DNA from: Reinekea blandensis MED297
Lineage (GTDB): Bacteria > Pseudomonadota > Gammaproteobacteria > Pseudomonadales > Natronospirillaceae
DNA: 64,000 nucleotides
Direction: 5' to 3'
Assembly: GCF_000153185.1 (NCBI RefSeq)
Contig: NZ_CH724149.1
Span: forward strand, 62,001 to 126,000
Part shown: piece by piece, positions 47,262 through 58,207 of the stretch
How the letters are laid out: every line of letters starts with the position of its first letter
How positions within the stretch are numbered: the stretch's first letter is position 1
Notes under the pieces: model-generated
The model's input: the letters and a program-made list of their open reading frames with translations, nothing else
Databases searched by the model: none
Told to the model about the DNA's origin: nothing
Program-made: the position numbers and the translations under genes

Positions 47262-47996
47262 TTACCAGCAGCTCTCCGGCACAACGGGTAACGCTCCCAA
47301 CAGTGGCCGGGCAAAATAATACCCCTGCATCAGATCGATACCGAGCTGATGCAGGAGTTCATACTCTTCCCGCCGTTCAACGCCTTCTGCCAGTACCTGT
47401 ATACGCATGTCCTTGAGCATCGCCACCAGATGTTTGACGACAATCTTTTTGTCCGGGTTCTGATCAATGCCGTCCACCAAAGCCCGGTCCAGCTTGATCA
47501 GGTCCGGTTTCAGGTCCAACAGTTGATTCAAACCGGAATAGCCGGCGCCGAAATCATCAATGGCGGTGGTGAAACCCATGGCGCGATAAGCGGTGAAGAT
47601 TTCACTCAATTTGTGTTGGGAAATGGGTTCTTCATGCTCGACCACTTCAAATATCAGTTTGGAGGTGTCGTATTGATACTGTTTTGCGGCCGACAGGGTT
47701 CGCTGGATACAGGTATTCGGGTTATAGATGGCATTGGGCAGGAAGTTAATCGAGAGCCGTGCCGATCGATCCAAACCTGCCATGGTTTTTATGGCTTCAA
47801 CGCGACAAGCCTGATCGAAGCTGTACTTATTACCTTCGGTGACCTGATTCAGAATACTCCCGGCAGACTCACCTTTTGGGCCACGAACCAGCGCTTCGTA
47901 GGCAAAAATGGAATGATCTCGGCAGTTCACTATGGGCTGAAAGGCCATGGCAATGGCCATAGGCAAATCTTGATGACAGGGACAACGGGCAGACAT
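47262..47996 (-). CDS. EAL-domain c-di-GMP phosphodiesterase
   Basis: A 244-residue stand-alone EAL domain. EALVRGP (residues 34-40) holds the signature Glu; other metal or catalytic landmarks are SINFLPNAIYNP, FEVVEHEEP, TTAIDDFGAGYSGLNQL (the DDFG loop), LIKLDRALV and VLAEGVERREEY, so activity is likely. There is no sensory domain; the first 18 residues carry two cysteines (CPCHQ), possibly a metal or redox site. It degrades c-di-GMP to pGpG and probably counterbalances the GGDEF protein nearby. Confidence 0.9.
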   Translation of the reverse strand: MSARCPCHQDLPMAIAMAFQPIVNCRDHSIFAYEALVRGPKGESAGSILNQVTEGNKYSFDQACRVEAIKTMAGLDRSARLSINFLPNAIYNPNTCIQRTLSAAKQYQYDTSKLIFEVVEHEEPISQHKLSEIFTAYRAMGFTTAIDDFGAGYSGLNQLLDLKPDLIKLDRALVDGIDQNPDKKIVVKHLVAMLKDMRIQVLAEGVERREEYELLHQLGIDLMQGYYFARPLLGALPVVPESCW

Positions 47997-48559
47997 ACAA
48001 GCTTAAGATTCCGTTAAGGGCATATCCTATAAGCCTAGTCGGGGTTTGGGCAGAAGTCATGATTTGCCGGTGTAAGCTAGGGCGCCGGGTGCCGCATGCA
48101 CCGAAGCGTCACTGCGGCAGCCAGCCCGCGCGCCCTTATTGGGGTGGTCCCCATCACAGGTTGTCAGCCTTTAAGTTCCTGACTGACTCCTGAAAGGTAG
48201 CCGTAAAACCCCAAAATGGAAGGTCGCGTTACACTTTTGCACAACTTTATAGCCGGCCGTCAAAAAGATGTTTCGAAACCCTATGTCTTGTTGTCTGAAA
48301 CCGGGGTCTCAGCGGTAGCCGTCGCAAGGCGAAGGATTGAACGGGCGTCGAACGCCGAACAGTCGCAAAATACTCAACATCATCTTGCGTAAAAACCATC
48401 TAAGGTTAGACCTTCCTCAATTGCGCTGACTATTAAAAACCGTACACTTTCAGCCTCGTGCCGGGCCATAACCGGCCTGCGATCCCAACTCCTGTCGATT
48501 TTTGTCGGCAACAGACTTACCTCCGGCCAACCCCGGAACTGCTTGGAACAGACACAACC
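47997..48559. other. Long intergenic region upstream of the aspartokinase gene
   Basis: 563 bases without a gene. The part at about 48075-48240 is structured: GGTGC/GCACC, GGGG/CCCC over TGGT, GTCAG/CTGAC and CAGG/CCTG pairings follow each other. This could be an untranslated regulatory RNA or leader. No lysine-riboswitch core was recognised. No promoter is called. Confidence 0.35.
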
Positions 48560-49990
48560 ATGGCATTGCATACAGTAGAGAAAATCGGCGGAACGTCCAT
48601 GACGAACTATCCGGCCGTCAGGGACAACATTATTCAAACGAGCCGTTCGCAGGCCCAAATGTACAATCGAATTTTTGTTGTCTCGGCCTATGGTGGCATG
48701 ACCAACCGATTGCTGGAGCACAAGAAAACCCGTGAACCGGGTGTGTATGCCTTGTTTGCCAATAACGATTCAGACTGGCAGTGGAGCGAGGCGTTGACCG
48801 ACACGGCCAAAGCCATGCGTGCCTTTAACGCGACGCTTTTTGAACAGCCGCATTTGCTGAAGCAGGCCGATCAGTTCATTACCGAGCGCATGGAAGGGGT
48901 GCGTTCCTGCCTGCTCGATTTACAACGCGTCTGTTCCTACGGCCACTTTCAGATCAATGAGCATCTGGCCACGGTACGTGAAATGCTGGCGGGTGTTGGT
49001 GAAGCGCACAGTGCGTTTAACACCGCGTTGCTGTTGCAATCCGAAGGCATTAATGCCCGCTTTGTAGATTTGTCCGGCTGGCGCGAACCGGATAATCTGC
49101 CACTCGATGATAAGATCCGGACGGTATTTTCCCGCTACGATGTCGCCAATGAAATGCCGATTGTTACGGGTTATACCCAATGTGCCGAAGGCCTGATGCA
49201 GACCTTTGATCGCGGCTATTCCGAAATCACCTTCTCCAAAATTGCGGAACTGACCGAGGCCCGTGAGGCTGTCATCCATAAGGAATACCACCTGTCGACG
49301 GCTGACCCGAGTGTCGTCGGTGAAAAGAATGTGAAGCCGATTGGGCGAACTAACTACGATGTGGCCGATCAGTTGTCACTGATTGGTATGGAAGCGATTC
49401 ACCCGAAAGCGGCTAAAGGTTTGCGCAAAAAGAACATTCCGTTGCGTGTGAAAAATACCTTCGAACCGGATCACGACGGCACGTTGATTACCACGGAGTA
49501 CCGATCTTCTACACCGCGTGTTGAAATCATTGCCGGCATCGGACACGTCTATGCCCTGAATGTGTTCGATCAGGACATGGTGGGTGAACCGCATCAGTTC
49601 CTGGAGATTCAGCAGTTGGTTCAGGAGTTTAATGTTCCGTTGCTCGCTAAGGAGCACAATGCCAATACGGTAACGTTGTATCTCGATACGGGCTTAAAAG
49701 TGGTTGAGCGGATTCAGGCTCGGTTGGAGCGGCACTTCCCGAATGCGGAAATGACCAGTCGAAAAGTGTCGATGGTGTCGGTCATCGGGTCGGATATGAA
49801 CGTCCCGGGGATTTTAGCCAACCTGTCGACGGCGCTGGCCGAACGGAACATCAATGTTATGGCCATCTACCAAAGCATCCGTCAGGTGGACGTGCGCGTC
49901 GTGGTGGAAGAAGATCATTATGAAACCACAATCATGGCTCTGCACCAGGCGTTGATTGAAGGGCACCAGTACGACGTCAGCGTCGCCTGA
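48560..49990 (+). CDS. Aspartate kinase, ectoine-type (Ask_Ect-like)
   Basis: A 476-residue enzyme phosphorylating aspartate, the first step towards lysine, threonine, methionine and ectoine. The start MALHTVEKIGGTSMTNYPAV replaces the usual KFGGTS by KIGGTSM, a hallmark of the ectoine-linked class. Other landmarks: VVSAYGGMTNRLLEHK, FSKIAELTEAREAVIHKEYHLSTADP, and two C-terminal ACT domains (VSMVSVIGSDMNVPGILANLS). ATG48560 is supported by family length; upstream in-frame codons are not family-like. In many halophiles this gene adjoins ectABC; here it stands alone, so osmolyte supply is inference. Confidence 0.85.
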   Translation: MALHTVEKIGGTSMTNYPAVRDNIIQTSRSQAQMYNRIFVVSAYGGMTNRLLEHKKTREPGVYALFANNDSDWQWSEALTDTAKAMRAFNATLFEQPHLLKQADQFITERMEGVRSCLLDLQRVCSYGHFQINEHLATVREMLAGVGEAHSAFNTALLLQSEGINARFVDLSGWREPDNLPLDDKIRTVFSRYDVANEMPIVTGYTQCAEGLMQTFDRGYSEITFSKIAELTEAREAVIHKEYHLSTADPSVVGEKNVKPIGRTNYDVADQLSLIGMEAIHPKAAKGLRKKNIPLRVKNTFEPDHDGTLITTEYRSSTPRVEIIAGIGHVYALNVFDQDMVGEPHQFLEIQQLVQEFNVPLLAKEHNANTVTLYLDTGLKVVERIQARLERHFPNAEMTSRKVSMVSVIGSDMNVPGILANLSTALAERNINVMAIYQSIRQVDVRVVVEEDHYETTIMALHQALIEGHQYDVSVA

Positions 49991-50014
49991 AAACCAGATT
50001 GAAACGAGGTGGCC

Positions 50015-50902
50015 TCAGACGAGGTCACCACATACCTGATTCCGCCCCGCTTTTTTAGCCGTTGATAAGCGCTGATCGGCTAAAAACATCAGTTGTTCGA
50101 CCGACTTGTTCGGTTGCCACGAAATGACGCCGGAACTGACCGTGACCGGTCTTTGCATGTTGGTCCATTTTAATTCCGAAACCTGCTGACGCAGTCGATC
50201 CAGCGACAGGATTGCTTCCTGCGTTTCCGTTTCCGGCATCAACACCATGAACTCTTCGCCAGCGTAGCGTGCACAGATATCCGTTTCACGCAGACTTCGG
50301 ACCAGCACTCCGGCCAGTTGCTCAATGACGTTGTCGCCGAACGCATAGCCGAAGGTGTCGTTGATGCGCTTGAAATGATCGACGTCGACCAACGCGATGG
50401 TAAACGGGTTGTGGTAACGCTTGGCATGCAGATACATCTGCTCCAAGCGTTCCATGGCATAGCGTCGGTTGTACAGGCCGGTGGCGTAATCGCGGATGCT
50501 GGCTTCTTCGAAGGAATCCTGCATTGTGAACAGTTCGTTCATTAACGGGCTGACGTCCACCAACGTCAGAATCGTTTTTCGCCCTTGGCGATGATGATGC
50601 CATTGCACCCATTGGGTATCGCGCGCACCGGCCAGGCCTAGGTAGGGTTCAGCCAGTTCTCCCTGTACGAGAGAAGGCAGATGTATCGGGCGATAGTTGC
50701 GGTCAATGATCTGCAGATCCTGGCCGACCAGCCAAGCGTCGCACAGCTGTGATTGGCCGGGGACCAGTTCTGGAAACCAGATTTTGGCTTGGGTGTTGGC
50801 CTCGGTGATTCGGGCCTGGCCATCCAGAGTCAGTCGGGCGAGGCCCGCTACATCGGTTGTGGACATCATGGCGTCGTCAGGGTGATTGGAGAGCTGAGCC
50901 AT
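50015..50902 (-). CDS. GGDEF-domain diguanylate cyclase
   Basis: A 295-residue protein from ATG50902 (GAAAGG upstream; ATG50917 is possible). Residues 15-120 form a PAS-like sensor, then a short linker helix leads to the cyclase domain: DYATGLYNRRYAMERL, VDVDHFKRINDTFGYAFGD, ARYAGEEFMVLMPET. The signature is AGEEF (214-218) rather than GGEEF, a functional variant in several known cyclases; the inhibitory I-site RETD (205-208) precedes it by five residues. It makes c-di-GMP and is probably feedback-inhibited. No membrane segment. Confidence 0.9.
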   Translation of the reverse strand: MAQLSNHPDDAMMSTTDVAGLARLTLDGQARITEANTQAKIWFPELVPGQSQLCDAWLVGQDLQIIDRNYRPIHLPSLVQGELAEPYLGLAGARDTQWVQWHHHRQGRKTILTLVDVSPLMNELFTMQDSFEEASIRDYATGLYNRRYAMERLEQMYLHAKRYHNPFTIALVDVDHFKRINDTFGYAFGDNVIEQLAGVLVRSLRETDICARYAGEEFMVLMPETETQEAILSLDRLRQQVSELKWTNMQRPVTVSSGVISWQPNKSVEQLMFLADQRLSTAKKAGRNQVCGDLV

Positions 50903-51036
50903 AGTAGTGCCTTTCATTTCTTTGGTGTCGACGCGACTTTTAGATTCAGTTCACAGTATAGCTGAACCGGAGTCGATCGAAACGGGAATCACGGAGTTGA
51001 ATCCGGTGAATCGTGAATTCTGACGTCAAACCCTCT

Positions 51037-52038
51037 ATGCTGGATGCCTGCTTCAGCGTGAACGACCGGGGACGACAACCTTTGATCAAGCACCTAACTT
51101 TTTGCCTTCTGTGCCTGTGCGTGGCCTTGTCCGCGCAGGCCAATACCCGACTCTATGGTTACGCCAATGGCTTTGCTCAGACCCGTACGGTCAGTGACGG
51201 CACCGCGTTGGAAGTGACGGGTTATCTGACCGAACTGGGATTTCGTAACTCAACACCTGTGACGCCAGAGCTCAAAGCCGGCTTTGATCTGAACCTCGGG
51301 TTAAACCTGTTGGACAGCTGGAGCCCCTATATGCGGCGCGGTGATTTGTCCTTAGAGGGTCGCTGGGGAACGGTGGCACTGTTTTATGGCGAGACACCGT
51401 TATCGGAAACTAATCAATGGCTGACGCTCATGCATCAAGACCCGGATAACCTGCCCCTGGCGCTGGACTTTGCCGGCGCCAGCCCGCTGCGTTTACCGCA
51501 GGGAGTCACGGCTGTTGATGGCCTGCGCTATCGAACACCGCTGGTGGGGAGCCGGGTTCAACTGAGTGGCGCGTTGATGCCCGCGGAACAGATAGGTGGG
51601 GAAACCGGCTACAGCGTTACGCTGTCGTGGCTCGGTGAACACTTTCGAAGCCTTGCCGGCATTGAGTTGAATGGTGCTTATGGCAATGCACAATTGGGTC
51701 GCTGGATTAACGAGTACCGCAGTGAGGCGTTCACGCTCGGACTGTTATTGCAGGCCACCCACAATACGTTGACGGAGGCTCAGGGTCAGTCCGTGATGCT
51801 CTACAGTCAGCACCCCTGGTCGCTCGGTGAGCAATCTCAGCGCTTAAAACTTACGCTGTCTGCAAATCACTTTGTGGATCAGGATGATGAACGTCGGCTG
51901 GCGTTTTACAGCAGCTTGGTGAATCAGGTGGTGATGTCCGAATCGTTTTCATTGTACGGCTTTGCTGAAGCCAAGTGGGAATCTGAAACCCCCGCGTTTA
52001 CTCTGTACACAGGCGCGGGGGCGTCGCTGGGCTTTTAA
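51037..52038 (+). CDS. Porin-like outer-membrane beta-barrel protein
   Basis: 333 residues from ATG51037; a TTG at 51082 would give a cleaner signal peptide (IKHLTFCLLCLCVALSAQA) and may be the true start. The mature part begins NTRLYGYANGFAQTRTV and alternates polar and apolar residues in some 14-16 strands with Trp/Tyr girdles; it ends ASLGF, the terminal Phe of barrels assembled by BAM. It has the trimeric-porin arrangement only loosely and may be a small specialised porin. Substrate unknown. It is convergent with slmA. Confidence 0.8.
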   Translation: MLDACFSVNDRGRQPLIKHLTFCLLCLCVALSAQANTRLYGYANGFAQTRTVSDGTALEVTGYLTELGFRNSTPVTPELKAGFDLNLGLNLLDSWSPYMRRGDLSLEGRWGTVALFYGETPLSETNQWLTLMHQDPDNLPLALDFAGASPLRLPQGVTAVDGLRYRTPLVGSRVQLSGALMPAEQIGGETGYSVTLSWLGEHFRSLAGIELNGAYGNAQLGRWINEYRSEAFTLGLLLQATHNTLTEAQGQSVMLYSQHPWSLGEQSQRLKLTLSANHFVDQDDERRLAFYSSLVNQVVMSESFSLYGFAEAKWESETPAFTLYTGAGASLGF

Positions 52039-52045
52039 ACCGGAT

Positions 52046-52642
52046 TCAGGACGGAAAGATGGCCTGAGACAGGACCTTCCATTGGGCGGGCCAGTCGTCG
52101 GTCGGCTTGCGCTTGAACTCACTGCGCACAAACTGATTGATGCGGCCTTCTGCGTAGGTCAATAACAGATTGGCCGCCTGGGTTTGTGTCAGGCTCGGGC
52201 GCAGCCCTTCGCGGATTTCAGCTTCGCGAATGGCCTGTTTAATCTGCATTTCCAAACGGTCAAATACCTGTATTACCCGTCCACGTAGCCGCTCTACATC
52301 ACCGGCGAGAGCATCGCCCATCAGGATACGACACATGCCCGGATTGCGTTCAGAAAACGCCAGCAACAGGGTGATGATCGCTTCGCAGCGAGGCAAGACG
52401 GCCTCTTCTTCCTGCATGATCATCTTAACCCGCGAAAACAGTGTCTCTTCGATGAACAGAATCAGCCCTTCGAACATCTTCGCTTTACTGGGGAAGTGTC
52501 GATACAACGCTGCTTCCGACACGCCAACCTGCTTCGCCAGCTTGGCGGTGGTAATGGTCTGGCCGGGGTTCGACTCCAGCATCTGTGCCAGTGCCTGCAG
52601 AATCTGATCTCGACGTGAGGTGGCCGCCTGAATATCCGCCAT
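52046..52642 (-). CDS. slmA: Nucleoid occlusion factor SlmA
   Basis: A 198-residue TetR-fold protein. ATG52642 starts MADIQAATSRRDQILQALAQML; the helix-turn-helix is in ITTAKLAKQVGVSEAALYRHFPSKAKMFEGLI, a near-invariant SlmA sequence. It binds SBS sites in the chromosome and blocks FtsZ assembly over the nucleoid. It is the last gene after argB (stop and start two bases apart), as in Pseudomonas relatives where it is often annotated as a TetR regulator. Confidence 0.95.
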   Translation of the reverse strand: MADIQAATSRRDQILQALAQMLESNPGQTITTAKLAKQVGVSEAALYRHFPSKAKMFEGLILFIEETLFSRVKMIMQEEEAVLPRCEAIITLLLAFSERNPGMCRILMGDALAGDVERLRGRVIQVFDRLEMQIKQAIREAEIREGLRPSLTQTQAANLLLTYAEGRINQFVRSEFKRKPTDDWPAQWKVLSQAIFPS

Positions 52643-52644
52643 GC

Positions 52645-53655
<1,011 letters not shown>

Positions 53656-53675
53656 TCACTTGCAATCGTTGCGCA

Positions 53676-56231
53676 TTAAAAAGGAATCTGGAGCTGGCTG
53701 TCAACGCCCAGCATCTGTTGTTTAAACTGGTCCTGAATGCGGCGCAGTGCATCTGCATTATCGGCTTCGAAACGGCACACCAGCTTAGGTGAGGTGTTCG
53801 AGGCGCGTACCAGGCCCCAGCCATCCTGGTAGTCGACGCGGACACCGTCGATATCGGTGATTTGTCCATTCGGGAACTGGGCGTTACGTTGCAGCGCTTC
53901 GATGACCCGGAACTTACGCTCATCGGTCGTGCTGATGCTCAGCTCCGGCGTGGACAAATCCTGCGGCAGTTCAGCCAATAGGGTATCGATCGTTTCGTTT
54001 TGGTCCGCCAGGATTTCGATCAACCGAGCGGCGGTATAGAGTGCGTCATCAAAGCCAAACCAGCGGTCCTGATAGAAGATATGACCGCTCATTTCCCCGG
54101 CTAACGCGGCGCCGGTTTCTCGCATCTTTCGCTTCATGAAGGAGTGGCCGGTTTTCCACATGACCGGCTTGCCACCGAAGCCGAGAATCAGGTTTTTCAG
54201 ACGGCGAGAGCTTTTCACGTCAAACAGAATCGTCGCACCGGGGTTGTTTTGCAGTACCTGTTTTGACAGCAACATCAGCAGCCGATCGGCAGGGATCACT
54301 TTACCGCTGTTGGTCACCAGACCAATACGGTCGCCATCTCCGTCAAACGCCAGACCGATGTCGGCTCGGGTTTCCACAACGGTTCGGGTCAGGTCCTGCA
54401 TGTTGGCCGGATCGGACGGGTCTGGGTGATGGTTCGGGAAGTTACCATCGATGTCACAGAATAACGGTAAGACATGACAACCGACGCCTTTCACCAGTTG
54501 AGGGGCCAGGTTACCAGCCACGCCGTTACCGCAATCGATGACGACCTTCAGCGGTCGCTTGGCTTTCACATCCTGACCGATGCGTTGCAGATAGGCGGCG
54601 GAAACATCCTGATTGGTCAGATTGCCAGACCCGGACAGGAAGTTCTGGTTCTCAATGCGGTGGTACAAACCTTTGATTTCATCGTCCATCAGCGTGTTAC
54701 CGCCGAGAACGATTTTAAAACCGTTGTAGTTGGCCGGGTTGTGACTGCCGGTCACCATGACGCAGGAACCGACTTTCAGGTGCTGACAGGCGAAATAACA
54801 AACGGGTGTTGGCACCATGCCAATGTCGATAACGTCCCGTCCGCTGGCCTGTAGTCCTCGAATAAGGGCTTGAGTCAGGTCGGGACTGGACAGGCGACCA
54901 TCACGGCCGACGATAATGGTCTGCTCGCCTCGGTCATAGGCTTCAGAGCCTATGGCCAGCCCGATCTGCTGTGCGGTGTCTGCGGTCAGAGCCTGACCGA
55001 CGATGCCACGAATATCGTAGGCCCGGAAAATGTCGGGCTGCACCGCCGATTGCGGCTGTGCCGGAGCCGAAGATTGATTCATGCCGAGCAGGTCGCTGTC
55101 ACTGTCCATCATGGAAACGTCAAAATCGGTGACGTCGTCCTGAGCGGTTGGCGCTCGCGCCGGCGTGTCGAGAATGGCACCACCTGTCGAGGCTGATGGC
55201 CCCCGGCCAGACTGTTGTTTGCCCATACGCATGCGGTTGATGGTTTTCGCCAGTGTGCTGAAGATGGCGAACTCGAAATCGGAGTGTGCGGTTTTCTGAC
55301 CGGACAGCAGGTTCTGCACTTCTCTGGCAAAGGCATTGGCATCGTGACGAAGGGTTTGCTGTACCCGTTGGCCAGCCAGGAAAATCGGTAGGATGCAGGC
55401 AATGGCCAGTGCGCCAAATACGGTCCACAGCAAATTGGTGCTCAGCACACTGGCGTAGGCCAGTTCGTCCGAGGGCTGGAAGGTTAAGGTCCAGTTAGGA
55501 TTGCTGACGCCTAATCGAATGACTTCGTTGGTGTTTTTCGCGCCATAGGTGAGCAGTGTTTGACGGGGAGCGCCTTCAAACTGCTGCTCGATCACCAGGT
55601 TGCCTTTGGTGCCATCGATGCCGCCCAGTTGTTCGGACAGATAATCCAGGGACTGTGCAATGGCTACGGTGCCAATCAGGCGGCCAGAATTGTTGCGTAC
55701 GGCTCTGACCGATTGCAGATAAGCCTCGCCATCGTGTTGATGCGCTTCCATGGACAGGTTCTGGCCCTGCTCAGCTTTGCGGATCATGTCCAGACCCGCG
55801 TGCGACAGCGGCGGGGTATCGTCTGGTATCAAGCGGGACTGGCGGACCGGAAACACGTGTACAGAGAGACCATAAGGGATCTGACTGGCAATAAAGGATT
55901 CGGCTTCCAAGAGCAGCTCGGCATCACCCTGACTGACCTGATCGATGACGTACTGGCTGGACGCGATCTGGTTCATCAGCGAGTCATGCTGTTCAAGGAC
56001 GTTATTAATGTAGGCGTCGTATTGATTAGCGATGTTGTCGATCAATGCCTGCTGGTGGCGATCATTCACCGGCGCAATGAGAATGTTAATGACGACATAG
56101 GCCGCGGCGCCCATTGCGATCAAAACGAACAGAATCGGCAACAGCAAAAAACTCAGAACGCTGCGGTTACCTTTACTGGATTTTTTTGGTGCGGCACCTT
56201 TCTTTTTCGGGGTGGTCTTTTTTTTGGCCAC
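53676..56231 (-). CDS. algC: Phosphomannomutase/phosphoglucomutase with N-terminal membrane sensor-like region
   Basis: An 851-residue protein starting at GTG56231 (AGAGGG upstream). The N-terminus is very basic (KKKTTPKKKG), with a membrane segment at about 26-52, an extracytoplasmic domain (about 55-260, sensor-like, YLQSVRAVRNNSGRLIGTVAIAQ) and a second membrane segment at about 265-290, then a Ser/Ala-rich linker. From about 395 on it is AlgC: the phosphoserine loop TGSHNPANYNGFK, metal site DGDGDRIGLV, and sugar-binding GEMSGHIFY. It interconverts mannose and glucose 1- and 6-phosphates for exopolysaccharide and LPS. The extended form occurs in several marine gammaproteobacteria; its role is unknown, perhaps anchoring the mutase near an exporter. 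Confidence 0.93.
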   Translation of the reverse strand: MAKKKTTPKKKGAAPKKSSKGNRSVLSFLLLPILFVLIAMGAAAYVVINILIAPVNDRHQQALIDNIANQYDAYINNVLEQHDSLMNQIASSQYVIDQVSQGDAELLLEAESFIASQIPYGLSVHVFPVRQSRLIPDDTPPLSHAGLDMIRKAEQGQNLSMEAHQHDGEAYLQSVRAVRNNSGRLIGTVAIAQSLDYLSEQLGGIDGTKGNLVIEQQFEGAPRQTLLTYGAKNTNEVIRLGVSNPNWTLTFQPSDELAYASVLSTNLLWTVFGALAIACILPIFLAGQRVQQTLRHDANAFAREVQNLLSGQKTAHSDFEFAIFSTLAKTINRMRMGKQQSGRGPSASTGGAILDTPARAPTAQDDVTDFDVSMMDSDSDLLGMNQSSAPAQPQSAVQPDIFRAYDIRGIVGQALTADTAQQIGLAIGSEAYDRGEQTIIVGRDGRLSSPDLTQALIRGLQASGRDVIDIGMVPTPVCYFACQHLKVGSCVMVTGSHNPANYNGFKIVLGGNTLMDDEIKGLYHRIENQNFLSGSGNLTNQDVSAAYLQRIGQDVKAKRPLKVVIDCGNGVAGNLAPQLVKGVGCHVLPLFCDIDGNFPNHHPDPSDPANMQDLTRTVVETRADIGLAFDGDGDRIGLVTNSGKVIPADRLLMLLSKQVLQNNPGATILFDVKSSRRLKNLILGFGGKPVMWKTGHSFMKRKMRETGAALAGEMSGHIFYQDRWFGFDDALYTAARLIEILADQNETIDTLLAELPQDLSTPELSISTTDERKFRVIEALQRNAQFPNGQITDIDGVRVDYQDGWGLVRASNTSPKLVCRFEADNADALRRIQDQFKQQMLGVDSQLQIPF

Positions 56232-56375
56232 AAACTAGCCCTCTTTGTCTGAAGTCGTCGGCGTTTAGTCTACTCTAGCATGGTGTCCAGCCCGGTTGGG
56301 TAGGAAAATAAAGCGCTTTCAGGCTACTTTAACGGAACGGAGGCCGAGCGTTAATAGCCCGGCAGTAAAAGAACA

Positions 56376-56834
56376 CTAGTTATGGCCGGTACTGCCAAAG
56401 CCGCCCGCCCCGCGTTGGGTATCTGCAAACTCATCCACAACCGTAAAACTCGCCTGCACAACCGGCAGCAAGACCAGTTGAGCGATGCGATCACCCGGCT
56501 CAATGGTGAAAGCCTGTTGACCCCGGTTCCAGCAAGACACCATCAGCTCGCCCTGATAGTCCGAATCAATCAGGCCGACCAGGTTTCCGAGCACAATGCC
56601 GTGCTTATGGCCCAAACCTGAACGCGGCAAAATGGTAGCCGCCAGTGCCGGGTCTTCGATGTAAATGGCCAGCCCGGTACCGATCAGGTGCGTCTCACCG
56701 GGTTGAATGGTCAGTGGCTCATCCAGAAGTGCGCGCAGATCCATGCCGGCAGCGCCATCGGTGCCGTAGGCTGGCAGAGGGATGTCCTGTCCGACGCGAG
56801 GGTCCAGAATTTTCAGTTGCAGTTTGTGGGTCAT
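56376..56834 (-). CDS. dut: Deoxyuridine 5'-triphosphate nucleotidohydrolase
   Basis: A 152-residue trimeric dUTPase, standard length. All five motifs are visible: [38 protein letters not shown] and the C-terminal [10 protein letters not shown] that caps the active site. It hydrolyses dUTP to dUMP and keeps uracil out of DNA. Its ATG overlaps the stop of coaBC by four bases, so the genes are coupled. Confidence 0.98.
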   Translation of the reverse strand: MTHKLQLKILDPRVGQDIPLPAYGTDGAAGMDLRALLDEPLTIQPGETHLIGTGLAIYIEDPALAATILPRSGLGHKHGIVLGNLVGLIDSDYQGELMVSCWNRGQQAFTIEPGDRIAQLVLLPVVQASFTVVDEFADTQRGAGGFGSTGHN

Positions 56835-58048
56835 GCAGAGGTATCCAAAGTCATCAGTTGTTCAAGAATAAAGGTGGCGACGGCGGATTTGGTGTCGGGC
56901 CCAAAGGGCTGGCTCTGGTCCCGGGTCACCCACAGCACTTCGTTCTGATCGCTGCCGAAGCCAATATCGGTCCGGGAGACATCGTTGGCGACTACCGCAT
57001 CCACCTGTTTTTTATCAAGCTTGCGTTGTGCGTACGCTTCCAGATCCTGCGTTTCAGCCGCAAAGGCGATTACCCGTGACGGGCGCATCGAATGCCGGGC
57101 AATGGTAGCGACAATGTCGGGGTTTTCGGTCAGTTCGATCCGGCTCAGATCGGCTTCGCCCTTTTTCAGTTTTTGGGCCGCAGATTCGCTCGGTCGGTAA
57201 TCGGCGACGGCGGCGGTGGCAATAAAAGCATCGCAGCGCGTTAACGACTGTTCAGCGGCTTGCAGCATTTGCTGAGCCGATGTGACGTCGATGCGCGTGA
57301 CGCCAGCGGGAGTCGGCAGGGTGACCGGGCCGCTGATTAACGTAACGGACGCCCCCATGCGTGCGGCCTGTTCCGCCAGAGCAAACCCCATTTTGCCGCT
57401 GCTGTGATTGCTCAGATAGCGCACCGGGTCAATGGCCTCACGCGTCGGCCCTGCGGTGATCACCAGATGCTTGCCCTTGAGTTGGGGCGTCTGGAACTGC
57501 GACGCGGTCAGTTGAACCAGCTCGCTTGGTTCGAGCATGCGGCCGTAACCCAGATCGCCGCACGCTTGCTCACCCGAGGCTGGACCAAAGATGCGCAGTG
57601 TCGGTAGTACCGACTGCAAACGCGAAAGGTTGGCCTGTGTCAGTGGGTTCAACCACATTTTTTCGTTCATGGCCGGGGCCAGTGCAATGGGGGTCTGAGT
57701 TGCCAGACAGAGCGTGCTGAGCAAATCGTTGGCCATGCCAGCGTTTAACCGGGCGATAAAGTCCGCGGTAGCTGGTGCGATTAGCATCAGGTCGGCCCAT
57801 CGGGCCAGTTCGATGTGCCCCATCCCCATTTCCGCACTTTCATCGAGCAGAGACCGGCTGACCGGTTGGCCAGACAGTGCTTGCAGCGTCAGCGGGGTGA
57901 TGAACTCACAGGCGGCCGGTGTCATCACCACACGGACTTCTGCGCCGGCTTTAATCAGCTGCCTGACCAGGTCAGCGGATTTATAGGCGGCAATACCCCC
58001 GGTAATGCCGACCAGAATGCGTTTATCTCTCAGGGCTAAGGGTTCCAT
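56831..58048 (-). CDS. coaBC: Phosphopantothenoylcysteine decarboxylase/synthase CoaBC
   Basis: 405 residues, the standard bifunctional length. The N-terminal flavin domain (about 1-185) has [27 protein letters not shown] and the catalytic Cys in [12 protein letters not shown]; the C-terminal synthase has [25 protein letters not shown] and the closing [13 protein letters not shown]. It makes phosphopantetheine in coenzyme A synthesis. Divergent from radC. Confidence 0.98.
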   Translation of the reverse strand: MEPLALRDKRILVGITGGIAAYKSADLVRQLIKAGAEVRVVMTPAACEFITPLTLQALSGQPVSRSLLDESAEMGMGHIELARWADLMLIAPATADFIARLNAGMANDLLSTLCLATQTPIALAPAMNEKMWLNPLTQANLSRLQSVLPTLRIFGPASGEQACGDLGYGRMLEPSELVQLTASQFQTPQLKGKHLVITAGPTREAIDPVRYLSNHSSGKMGFALAEQAARMGASVTLISGPVTLPTPAGVTRIDVTSAQQMLQAAEQSLTRCDAFIATAAVADYRPSESAAQKLKKGEADLSRIELTENPDIVATIARHSMRPSRVIAFAAETQDLEAYAQRKLDKKQVDAVVANDVSRTDIGFGSDQNEVLWVTRDQSQPFGPDTKSAVATFILEQLMTLDTSA

Positions 58049-58207
58049 AGTGTGCGGTTCCAGTCAGAAAGTAGCCTTAGAGCACAGGTTGACCTACGCA
58101 GTTCCCGTGATTACGGGATATTTGTTACAGTGCGAGGGTCTGACTGCGCCCAGGACGGGCAGGATACCACAGCCAGACGTCTTATCGGATCACTCAAAGG
58201 ACTGCAT

